Source: QQWI01 sp964522015 (GTDB lineage Bacteria; Bacillota; Clostridia; Peptostreptococcales; Acidaminobacteraceae). Taken from it: a stretch of DNA of 38,837 bases. This document shows, in pieces, positions 8,822 through 15,604 of the stretch. Each line of letters opens with the position of its first letter. The first letter of the stretch is position 1. The translations under genes and the position numbers were made by a program. Location: positions 1 through 38,837 of the forward strand of contig CAZFST010000035.1 of the NCBI GenBank assembly GCA_964522015.1, in the 5' to 3' direction. Below the pieces are notes generated by a model. That model was given only the letters and a program-made list of their open reading frames with translations. It ran no database searches and was not told the DNA's origin.

Positions 8822-10300
8822 CTATGTCCTCCTAATTTTAGCGGAAATCATCGACCATTCTTGTTTGAGTTCACCGGTAAGCGCCAAAACGCCAAAATAA
8901 ACAACCATACTGACGCCAATTACTACGCCAAGTTGCCACCAGGATGTGACCCAATTTCTGAAAATCCATGCAAAGCCAGACATGACCCCTGTGGCCAAAA
9001 GCAATCTGAAGGTGCTAGATTTATCGATATAAACGGGATGCCGCTTGATAACGTGTTGAAAAAGAAATGCCCCATACACACAATAAGCCAATAATGTGGT
9101 GAATGCAGCTGCCATATAGCCCCATTTCGGAATCAGAATCAAGTTTAGTCCAAGATTGACACTGGCGGCAATTGCGCTTGCTATAAAAATGGGACGTGTA
9201 TTCTTTGAAAGTTCTAGGGGCTTGATAATATATTCTGTGGTTCCTAGTATCAACATGGCCAGTGAAACCCAACCCATTATAGGATATCCCACAACGTAAT
9301 TAATTTCAACAATTCTCTCAGAAATCACACGTGACAGAATTGAAATACCTGCCGTAGCCGGTAGTGCCACAATCCAAAATATTCTAAGTCCTTGCCAAAT
9401 AACCCGTTCAATGCCACCGCTCTCTTGTTGGCTTAAACGTCCATTGTTTAAGCCGGTGCTCTCCTGTTGGCTTAAACGCCATTCGTTGAGGATATTGGGG
9501 TAGACAGCTCGCATCACGCCTACCATGAGCAGGGTAAATGCGGCAGAAGCCACTGCATAATTGGCAGTATAGATACCAACGGCAGCATCATCTTGAATAT
9601 AGCTGATTAAGAAGCGATCCGATAAATTTGTAATGGACATGGCCAGAGCCATACCAATCAGTGGCATGCCGTAACTAAAGAATCCCTTCAATGACGTCAT
9701 TGAAAAATCCTTGAGCCGCCAATACTTAAGGTAATGGGAACGTATCAAGATTACGCTAAACCAAAAAAAATCCACACCACCATGAACCAACATAATCGTC
9801 CACCATGGATTAAAGTGACGCCACAGCAACAGGACTAAAACCACTTTCATGACGACGGTACCAGTGGATAGGGCGATTGAGGCACGGACCTGTTTGGTGA
9901 CAGTCATCATAGGTGTTAAGAGCTGAACCCCTGAGTAGGGAGAAAATAAAATCACTGCAAAGGGCAACCACGGACGCCATGGGGGTACCAAAATGTATAT
10001 AGCCCCAAGCACGACTAAAAAAACCACTTGTAAGACTAACCAAGAAGTGAAAACAGTTGACAAAAACGATGTTTTATCATCCTCTTTCACTTGCACAATA
10101 TGGCGATTGGTGGCATGCATCAGCCAGCCACCAAGCAATAAGGAGGCCATCATCACTAGACTATTTAACAAGCCATATCGGCCGTACATTTCAACACTGA
10201 GAATTCGGGTGTAAATGCTAATCATGGCAATGCCCGCAATGCCTTCTAACATTTTTGCAGGAAAATATAGCAGCAATTCTTTCATCATCTTATTTGACAT
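8822..10300 (-). CDS. Wzx-type polysaccharide flippase (MATE/MOP superfamily)
   Basis: A 492-residue membrane protein with twelve or more hydrophobic segments and the usual opening of polysaccharide biosynthesis proteins (amphipathic start, then FPAKMLEGIAGIAMISIYTRIL and MYGRYGLLN). Members flip undecaprenyl-pyrophosphate-linked oligosaccharides across the membrane. It is the first gene of the 10300-2765 operon. Start ATG at 10300; a GAGG lies about 10 bases upstream inside a GGCAATTGCC palindrome. Oddity: a charged loop near residues 271-296 contains a perfect-register 13-residue tandem duplication (RLSQQES twice), see the repeat entry. Confidence 0.87.
   Translation of the reverse strand: MSNKMMKELLLYFPAKMLEGIAGIAMISIYTRILSVEMYGRYGLLNSLVMMASLLLGGWLMHATNRHIVQVKEDDKTSFLSTVFTSWLVLQVVFLVVLGAIYILVPPWRPWLPFAVILFSPYSGVQLLTPMMTVTKQVRASIALSTGTVVMKVVLVLLLWRHFNPWWTIMLVHGGVDFFWFSVILIRSHYLKYWRLKDFSMTSLKGFFSYGMPLIGMALAMSITNLSDRFLISYIQDDAAVGIYTANYAVASAAFTLLMVGVMRAVYPNILNEWRLSQQESTGLNNGRLSQQESGGIERVIWQGLRIFWIVALPATAGISILSRVISERIVEINYVVGYPIMGWVSLAMLILGTTEYIIKPLELSKNTRPIFIASAIAASVNLGLNLILIPKWGYMAAAFTTLLAYCVYGAFLFQHVIKRHPVYIDKSSTFRLLLATGVMSGFAWIFRNWVTSWWQLGVVIGVSMVVYFGVLALTGELKQEWSMISAKIRRT
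9413..9490 (-). repeat. 39-bp tandem duplication inside the flippase gene
   Basis: Two adjacent 39-bp units, 9413-9451 and 9452-9490, share most bases including the core TGTTGGCTTAAACG. The unit is a multiple of three, so the flippase frame stays open. It encodes LNEWRLSQQESTG followed by LNNGRLSQQESGG. Both copies lie in a hydrophilic loop between predicted membrane segments. Confidence 0.92.
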
Positions 10301-10345
10301 ATGGCAATTGCCTCATTTCGTGTTAGTTGTAATCACGCCTCACTT

Positions 10346-10373
10346 ATCATACACTAATTTTAACATTTCCAAA
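10346..10373 (-). promoter_or_regulatory. Putative promoter of the flippase-to-polymerase operon
   Basis: On the minus strand TATGAT (10346-10351) is preceded by TTTGGA (10368-10373) at a 16-base spacing. It lies about 45 bases before the flippase start and after the transketolase terminator of the upstream unit. The -35 is weak, so the call is tentative. Confidence 0.4.
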
Positions 10374-10386
10374 AGTAGCCGTCACC

Positions 10387-10424
10387 ACAAAAAAGCAATC
10401 CCATGGTGTTTTCCAAGGGATTGC
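10387..10424 (-). terminator. Terminator of the split-transketolase operon
   Basis: GCAATCCC (10395-10402) pairs with GGGATTGC (10417-10424), loop of 14 bases that can extend the stem (TTGG/CCAT). On the minus strand the stem is followed by TTTTTTG. It sits 8 bases after the TktC stop codon. Confidence 0.88.
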
Positions 10425-10432
10425 AGATGTCA

Positions 10433-11359
10433 TTATAAATTCTCGAGGCAAACGGATACGATTTTCTCAGCGGTTAACTGATATTTTTTCATCAGTTCAT
10501 CTGGCTTACCAGACTCACCAAAGGTATCCATCACCGCTACTGGTCTTACAGGAACAGCGTGGTTCAAAGCAACCACTTCGCAAACCGCACTGAAAAGACC
10601 GCCGATGACAGAATGCTCTTCTGCTGTGATAATTAAGCGGGTTTCTTTTGAAGCGCGAATAATGGCGTCTGTGTCGATTGGCTTAATGGTATGCATATCG
10701 AGAACACGGGCGCTAATGCCTTTATCAGCCAACTGGGCTGCTGCATCAATGGCTTCTGCTACCATGACACCAGTTGCAATGATTGTCACATCGGTTCCAG
10801 CTTTGATCTCGTTAGCTTTTCCCAGTTCAAATACAGTGTCCTCTGAATAGTTGACAGGAACGCCCATACGGCCTAAGCGAACATATACAGGGCCGTACAT
10901 AGCAGCCGCAAGGTCCAACAATTTTGCTGTTGAAACCGCATCAGCCGGATTAACAACAGTCATATTAGGCAAAGCTCGCATGATTGCCATATCTTCAATG
11001 GCTTGATGAGAAGCCCCATCTTCGCCAACAGTTAAACCTGCATGAGTCGCACAAATTTTTACATTTAGTTTTGGATAGCAAATTGAGTTTCTAATGATTT
11101 CAAAGGCACGACCTGCGGCAAACATAGCAAATGTCGATGCAAATGGGATTTTTCCAGCAGCCGCTAAACCTGCAGCAACACCCATCAAGTTTTGTTCTGC
11201 GATGCCCATATTGAAGAATCGATCTGGGTAAACAGCTTTAAAGTCAGCTGTTTTTGTAGATTTTGAAAGGTCTGCGTCTAGAACGACGATATTACTATGC
11301 TTTGCGCCAAGAGCCACTAGGGCTTGACCGTAGGCTTCTCTGGTTGCGATTTTTTTCAT
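10433..11359 (-). CDS. Transketolase, C-terminal subunit (pyrimidine-binding and C domains)
   Basis: A 308-residue subunit that, with the gene just upstream, makes a two-chain transketolase. It carries the pyrimidine-binding half (MGIAEQNLMGVAAGLA, residues about 50-65, holds the catalytic Glu that activates thiamine diphosphate) and the C-terminal domain (about 190-308). The start chosen is the ATG at 11359, which overlaps the upstream stop as ATGA and has GGAGG 9 bases before it; an upstream in-frame Met lies inside the partner gene and has no such site. Together they move two-carbon units between sugar phosphates. A separate full-length transketolase is encoded at 21921-23963, so the cell has two forms. 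Confidence 0.9.
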   Translation of the reverse strand: MKKIATREAYGQALVALGAKHSNIVVLDADLSKSTKTADFKAVYPDRFFNMGIAEQNLMGVAAGLAAAGKIPFASTFAMFAAGRAFEIIRNSICYPKLNVKICATHAGLTVGEDGASHQAIEDMAIMRALPNMTVVNPADAVSTAKLLDLAAAMYGPVYVRLGRMGVPVNYSEDTVFELGKANEIKAGTDVTIIATGVMVAEAIDAAAQLADKGISARVLDMHTIKPIDTDAIIRASKETRLIITAEEHSVIGGLFSAVCEVVALNHAVPVRPVAVMDTFGESGKPDELMKKYQLTAEKIVSVCLENL

Positions 11360-12183
11360 GCGATGATACCTCCAAGTTCTGCAATTGCTTGTTCGTATTG
11401 TGCTTGGTTTGGTGCAGTACCATGCCATCCGGCTTGATTTTCCATAAATGAAACCCCTTTACCCTTGACTGTTTTAGCAATCAAGATTGTCGGTGAACCT
11501 TTATGGGCTTTAGCGGCTCCAAAAGCGGCTATAAGGGCTTCGATGTCGTGACCGTCTACAACGATGACATGCCAGCCAAAACTCTCAAATTTAGCGTCTA
11601 CTGGGGATACACCCATGACTTCTTCATTTGGTCCATCAATTTGCAAACCATTGTAGTCAAGAATCGCCACGAGGTTGTCCAATTGATAGTGGGCTGCAGC
11701 CATTGTGGCTTCCCAAATAATACCTTCGTTGATTTCGCCGTCACCTAGCAACGTGTACACACGGGCTTCTGACTGGTCGATTTTTTTAGCAAGTGCCATA
11801 CCAACTGCTGCAGAAAGTCCTTGGCCCAATGAACCTGTGGACATCTCAACCCCTGGTGTACCTTTCATATCTGGGTGTCCTTGAAGCATGGCGCCCATTT
11901 TTCTGAGTGATTTAAGTTGTTCTGGATCAAAGTAGCCTCGTCTTGCAAGAGCGCTGTAAAGAACAGGGGCTGCATGACCTTTTGACAAGACGAAAAGATC
12001 TCTATTAGGGTTCTTTTTATCTTCTGGATCAATGGCCATTGTATGGAAATACAAAGTGGTTAAGATATCTGCTGCTGATAGGGATCCACCTGGATGCCCT
12101 GAAGCTGCTAAATACACCATCTCGACAATGTCTTTTCTGATGGTTGTTGCAGTCTCCCTAAGTTGCTCAATAGATGGTTTCAT
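11356..12183 (-). CDS. Transketolase, N-terminal subunit (thiamine diphosphate pyrophosphate domain)
   Basis: A 275-residue subunit corresponding to the N-terminal third of transketolase. It has ASGHPGGSLSAADIL near residue 30 and the thiamine diphosphate/metal motif GDGEINEG (about 140) ending near N-G-L-Q-I-D-G, 30 residues later. An earlier ATG at 12189 is only one base from GGAGG, whereas the ATG at 12183 has a 7-base spacing, so I prefer the latter. The pair stands between the two polysaccharide units, so it may be expressed with them, though terminators separate the transcripts. Confidence 0.9.
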   Translation of the reverse strand: MKPSIEQLRETATTIRKDIVEMVYLAASGHPGGSLSAADILTTLYFHTMAIDPEDKKNPNRDLFVLSKGHAAPVLYSALARRGYFDPEQLKSLRKMGAMLQGHPDMKGTPGVEMSTGSLGQGLSAAVGMALAKKIDQSEARVYTLLGDGEINEGIIWEATMAAAHYQLDNLVAILDYNGLQIDGPNEEVMGVSPVDAKFESFGWHVIVVDGHDIEALIAAFGAAKAHKGSPTILIAKTVKGKGVSFMENQAGWHGTAPNQAQYEQAIAELGGIIA

Positions 12184-12201
12184 GCGCATTCCTCCGTTAT
12201 C

Positions 12202-12214
12202 GTGATGTCATCAC
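12202..12214. promoter_or_regulatory. Short dyad GTGATG-T-CATCAC before the split transketolase
   Basis: Six-base arms around a single central base, lying between the mapped promoter at 12245-12273 and the ribosome binding site. The position downstream of the likely transcription start fits a repressor site or a small leader hairpin. No known regulator was recognised. Confidence 0.35.
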
Positions 12215-12226
12215 TTCGGGTGGACT

Positions 12227-12264
12227 GAAAAGACCACCTTTTCTATCATATAGAAAGGTGGTCT
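12227..12264 (-). terminator. Terminator after wecG, overlapping the next promoter
   Basis: Arms from 12231 and to 12264 (AGACCACCTTT with its complement) pair almost perfectly across a short loop around 12246. On the minus strand the hairpin is followed by only four Ts. It follows the WecG stop by about 70 bases and holds the split-transketolase promoter. Confidence 0.7.
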
Positions 12265-12273
12265 CAAATTCAA
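12245..12273 (-). promoter_or_regulatory. Promoter of the split transketolase operon
   Basis: TTGAAT (12268-12273) and TATGAT (12245-12250) are separated by exactly 17 bases on the minus strand, a good vegetative sigma-factor promoter. The spacer and the -10 lie inside the wecG terminator hairpin. Confidence 0.68.
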
Positions 12274-12332
12274 TGCTCTTTTTCAATTTTTGTAGATATG
12301 TCATAAACGTAAAAAATGTTGGTGATGGCACA

Positions 12333-13064
12333 CTATATTTTTCTTGTGGTTAAAACCTTTAGCATAAATAAAGGCAGTCGCATCATGCGCACAATCCGGG
12401 TAGGTTCTTTGAGCAACCGATAAAACCATTCTAAATGGATTTTTTGCATCCATTTAGGGGCCCGTTTAACATGTCCCGCCCAAACGTCAACAGCACCACC
12501 CACACCCATGGCCACTTTACAGCTAAGAATTGTCTTATGCTTATGTATCCATAACTCTTGCCTTGGTGCACCTAAGGCAACAAACAAGACATCGGGCTTG
12601 ACTTCATTGATTTCATCGATTATTTTCAGTTCTTCATCATGGTCAAAATAACCATCGCGAACGCCCTTTATTTGAATATTCGGGAACACTTCACTTATCC
12701 GTGCCACTGCCACTTCTGCCACTTGAGGCTTCCCCCCGAGAATATAGAGGCTGCCTTTAGTGGTATTTAAAAAGCGGAGCATTTTCTCCATCAAATCTAT
12801 ACCAGGAACACGCTCTTTGAGTCCAAGTCGGTGAATCTTAGAAGCGTAAATGATGCCGATACCATCTGGCACCACCAATTCGCCGGCCAGTAGGGCTTCT
12901 TTCAAAGCTTCGTTTTCCTGTGCCAATAAAACGATTTCAGGGTTAGGCGTAAAAATTGCTGCAGTCTTTTCTCGTTTTAGAAATGTCACAAATAACTTAA
13001 ACGCCTCTTCTAATGTGACATTATCAAAGCGAACGCCAAAGATTTTTACAAAGGGTGTACTCAC
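12333..13064 (-). CDS. WecG/TagA/CpsF-family glycosyltransferase (GT26)
   Basis: A 243-residue member of the GT26 family, whose members add N-acetylmannosamine or its uronic acid to lipid-linked GlcNAc. Typical landmarks are FTPNPEIVLLAQEN near residue 40, VVPDGIGIIYA near 67, and the C-terminal GAPRQELWIHKHK and GVGGAVDVWAGHVKRAP. The C-terminus is basic and probably membrane-associated. Start is GTG with AGGTG upstream. It is the last gene of a three-gene unit with CsaB. Given the UDP-ManNAc dehydrogenase in the other operon, a ManNAc or ManNAcA transfer is likely, but the donor is inference. Confidence 0.87.
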   Translation of the reverse strand: MSTPFVKIFGVRFDNVTLEEAFKLFVTFLKREKTAAIFTPNPEIVLLAQENEALKEALLAGELVVPDGIGIIYASKIHRLGLKERVPGIDLMEKMLRFLNTTKGSLYILGGKPQVAEVAVARISEVFPNIQIKGVRDGYFDHDEELKIIDEINEVKPDVLFVALGAPRQELWIHKHKTILSCKVAMGVGGAVDVWAGHVKRAPKWMQKIHLEWFYRLLKEPTRIVRMMRLPLFMLKVLTTRKI

Positions 13065-13084
13065 ACGATCACCTACTATTTTTT

Positions 13085-14185
13085 TTATTTAGAATCTTGT
13101 TCAAGCCAATCTACAAGGGTTTCCATTTGAGAAACAGCTTGTCTTTGAATGACTTGGACCCGTTCCACCAAAACCCGTCGATGTTCTTCAAGATGAAGGT
13201 GCATCTCATGGATGGCGCCGAGCATAGATTCTTGCGTCATGTTTTCTGTTAGGCCTGCTAAGGTCTGTGAAACCTGTTCTGTAAATGCCGTTACTTTAGG
13301 ATCATATGAAATTGCAATAAAAGGACGATGAGAAATCGCCGATAAAATCAAAGCGTGCAATCGCATACCTATGACAAATGCTGAGCCGCCAATGGCATCT
13401 GATATAGCCTGACCTTCACAAGGTGCCAACCTCACAAATGGGCCAAGCTTTAGTAACACCCCACTGATAGCGACGTCGTCTGGGGCTTTCATCGGTATCA
13501 TCACCGTATCATACCCTAGGTGATCCAGCAAGATTACTGCCTCTTTCAGCACCTCTATCACTTGATCTGATTGAGCCCAAGGTCTCAGTGAAATCCCTAC
13601 ATAAGGGCGATTAACCCTTGATTGAGCCTTGTGATCGCCTGATTGAGGGATGTGATTGTCCAACTTGGCAACCCCTTCGGTAAGTGATTCTTTTAAAAAT
13701 ACACAATCAACACCATTTACTAGACGGGAAACCCCATAACTTTTGAAGGCTTGATAAGCCTGTTGATCCCGTGCAATGATACCGTCAAGTTTAGGCAATA
13801 GCCATCGTAGCAGCATCTGATTCGCTTTCTTTTGGACGGGACCGTAACCATTACCAACTAAATAGACTTTCTTTCTAAATAGTTTTCCAATCAACAAAAT
13901 ACCAGCGTAATAATAGAGTGATTTGGAACTGGTGGTATCCTGTAAGATACTACCCCCACCACTGATGATGGCGTCTGTTTTAAAGATATTTAGTAATAAT
14001 GACATCCCCTTAGAGCGAGAAACAGCCTTCACCTTGTGAATGGCTTCAGTTTCTTGGGCGCAATAACTGAGCACTGACAAGTCGTAATGTCCTTGATTTT
14101 TCAAGTACCCGCTAATTGCGCTCAGTAGCACCTCGTCACCTATGTTTTGATAGCCATAATAACCGATTAAAAAGAGTTTGTTCAT
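13085..14185 (-). CDS. csaB: CsaB-type polysaccharide pyruvyl transferase
   Basis: A 366-residue enzyme of the polysaccharide pyruvyl transferase family, which adds pyruvate ketals from phosphoenolpyruvate to cell wall polysaccharide. Landmarks are IGYYGYQNIGDEVLL at residues 6-20, SGGGSILQD near 80, VGNGYGPVQKK near 115 and GMRLHALILSA near 270. In Gram-positive bacteria this modification is what SLH-domain proteins bind. The frame starts with TTG one codon earlier; I take the ATG at 14185. It lies 20 bases from wecG and 22 from the small exported-protein gene. No SLH-domain gene is in the window. Confidence 0.88.
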   Translation of the reverse strand: MNKLFLIGYYGYQNIGDEVLLSAISGYLKNQGHYDLSVLSYCAQETEAIHKVKAVSRSKGMSLLLNIFKTDAIISGGGSILQDTTSSKSLYYYAGILLIGKLFRKKVYLVGNGYGPVQKKANQMLLRWLLPKLDGIIARDQQAYQAFKSYGVSRLVNGVDCVFLKESLTEGVAKLDNHIPQSGDHKAQSRVNRPYVGISLRPWAQSDQVIEVLKEAVILLDHLGYDTVMIPMKAPDDVAISGVLLKLGPFVRLAPCEGQAISDAIGGSAFVIGMRLHALILSAISHRPFIAISYDPKVTAFTEQVSQTLAGLTENMTQESMLGAIHEMHLHLEEHRRVLVERVQVIQRQAVSQMETLVDWLEQDSK

Positions 14186-14207
14186 CAACCTGCTACTCCA
14201 ATAGAAG

Positions 14208-14681
14208 CTACTCCACTACTGTGAAATCGCCTTTTATCATGACCACAATGTCATCTTCCACTATAAATCCTCTACCATCAGTCTGGGGTACCAGCATCAA
14301 ATGATTCCGCGGCACTTGCTCACTGACGAGAATATCCACACCCGAGGTTAAGTCCGGTATCCTGTTCCCAAGGGGGTCCAGTACACGGGCGCTTCCGATG
14401 CGGAGGATGAATTCAGCACTCTTACCAAAAATTATTTTTGTTCCTTTTGGATACTCATAGACCTCAAATACTTTTGCAGGTGCTGAGGCTCCAGTTGCAG
14501 CCCCCGACGATTTGGATGCTTCTATCAAGGCCACTAATTCTGACTTCAAACCCGTCAGTCGTTTCTCCACATAGGATAGACTCACAAGGGGATCACCATC
14601 AGATCCAGGTGTCGTCGCTGCAAAAGCAAGAACGCCTACTAAAATTACGCCAATAAGTGTAAACAGTAATGTGCGTTTCAT
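14208..14681 (-). CDS. Small exported protein of unknown function next to csaB
   Basis: A 157-residue protein with a clear signal or anchor segment (residues 3-22, RTLLFTLIGVILVGVLAFA), a short helical stretch (VEKRLTGLKSELVALIEASK) like a coiled coil, a Ser/Gly/Ala-rich linker, then a compact beta-rich domain with KGTKIIFGKSAEFILRIGSA. I do not recognise a named domain. A GTG two codons upstream merges with the GAGG site, so I choose the ATG at 14681. It is the first gene of the csaB-wecG unit, so an extracytoplasmic role in wall polysaccharide is likely by context only. Confidence 0.65.
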   Translation of the reverse strand: MKRTLLFTLIGVILVGVLAFAATTPGSDGDPLVSLSYVEKRLTGLKSELVALIEASKSSGAATGASAPAKVFEVYEYPKGTKIIFGKSAEFILRIGSARVLDPLGNRIPDLTSGVDILVSEQVPRNHLMLVPQTDGRGFIVEDDIVVMIKGDFTVVE

Positions 14682-14713
14682 AGACACCTCTCTTTATCAT
14701 CACGACTCGCTCT

Positions 14714-14741
14714 ATTTTACCATAAAAAAAGCCTTTGACAA
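14714..14741 (-). promoter_or_regulatory. Promoter of the csaB-wecG unit
   Basis: TTGTCA (14736-14741) and TAAAAT (14714-14719) are separated by 16 bases on the minus strand. The -35 lies within the mazF terminator stem. About 33 bases separate it from the ATG at 14681. Confidence 0.6.
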
Positions 14742-14752
14742 GAGTCAAAAGC
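14724..14752 (-). terminator. Terminator of the acpS-alr-mazEF unit
   Basis: GCTTTTGAC and GTCAAAGGC (14731-14752 on the plus strand) pair over 9 positions with one wobble around a TCTT loop, followed on the minus strand by seven Ts. The hairpin begins at the base next to the toxin stop codon. Confidence 0.88.
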
Positions 14753-15106
14753 TTACACGTCATCATACAAACCTAAACTGACAATCAAAGCATCATCTAC
14801 CGCTTTCATGAGAAGCTTATCAACATGCCCTAACTTTTGGCTCAATCGTTTTTTATCAATGGTGCGAACCTGTTCCAGTAAGATAACCGAATTCTTGGTC
14901 AACCCATATTTTCCTTTTTTTATTTCAACATGAGTCGGCAGTTTTGATTTGTCAATTTGCGCCGTAATCGCTGACACAATGACAGTCGGGCTATACTTAT
15001 TACCAACATCATTTTGGATGACAAGGACAGGGCGAAGCCCCCCCTGTTCAGAACCAATGACAGGTGATAAATCAGCCAAAACAATGTCGCCTCGTTTTAT
15101 TTCCAT
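14753..15106 (-). CDS. ndoA: MazF-type mRNA endoribonuclease toxin (EndoA)
   Basis: A 117-residue toxin nearly full length for EndoA. It opens with MEIKRGDIVLADLSPVIGSEQGG, followed by the conserved Arg-Pro-Val-Leu-Val-Ile-Gln-Asn, and has ITAQIDKSKLPTHVEI and LEQVRTIDKKRLSQKLG, the family signatures around the RNA site. It cleaves mRNA at short sequence motifs unless bound by the antitoxin. Its ATG is 3 bases from the antitoxin stop, with GAGG inside the antitoxin end. Same gene order as B. subtilis alr-ndoAI-ndoA. Confidence 0.95.
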   Translation of the reverse strand: MEIKRGDIVLADLSPVIGSEQGGLRPVLVIQNDVGNKYSPTVIVSAITAQIDKSKLPTHVEIKKGKYGLTKNSVILLEQVRTIDKKRLSQKLGHVDKLLMKAVDDALIVSLGLYDDV

Positions 15107-15109
15107 TGA

Positions 15110-15382
15110 TTATTCCTCACCCCTCAAGAGGGATTCATAACTATCCCACGAGGTCACGTCCTTCACAAATCCAGATTCAGCGAATCCAAGATTAATCCGA
15201 GCCATTTGTTCGTACCCAGATTTTAGCGCCTGAATACGTTGTTTACGTTTTAAGTGATGAATATACACCTGCATGGCACAGTTAACAATCTGGTCTCCAT
15301 TCTGATGACAATCCATGTACTTACAGTATTCTTGTTTCATTTCGTCAGATAAATAATCCAGAATAGAATTCGACCCTTGCAT
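15110..15382 (-). CDS. ndoAI: EndoAI/MazE-type antitoxin (ribbon-helix-helix)
   Basis: A 90-residue protein directly before the toxin. The C-terminal half (KSGYEQMARINLGFAESGF) matches the part of EndoAI that covers the MazF active site. The N-terminal half should be a ribbon-helix-helix DNA-binding domain, but here it is diverged and contains CKYMDCHQNGDQIVNCAMQV with three cysteines. A TTG further upstream keeps the frame open, but GGAGG stands 5 bases before the ATG at 15382. It probably represses its own promoter with MazF bound. Confidence 0.8.
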   Translation of the reverse strand: MQGSNSILDYLSDEMKQEYCKYMDCHQNGDQIVNCAMQVYIHHLKRKQRIQALKSGYEQMARINLGFAESGFVKDVTSWDSYESLLRGEE

Positions 15383-15513
15383 CACAACCTCCACCAATAT
15401 GCATCCAAAATAAGACTACAAACAGTCTATCGATTTGATGTGTTAAGTAAGGGTTTTCACCCAGAAATAAAACGGCTATGTAAAAAGTTTAAATATATAT
15501 CTGACATAAACTT

Positions 15514-15541
15514 ATTATACCCCGAATTAATACCAAGTGAA
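15514..15541 (-). promoter_or_regulatory. Putative mazEF promoter
   Basis: A perfect TATAAT (15514-15519) with TTCACT (15536-15541) 16 bases upstream on the minus strand, inside the 200-base gap between alr and the antitoxin. It would allow mazEF to be expressed apart from alr. No clear terminator after alr was seen. Confidence 0.55.
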
Positions 15542-15604
15542 CAGCAAATTATATATTTTTCTTAAAAAACCTTATTAAAAGTTTGGTCGGGTGCAAAAAA
15601 CAAT

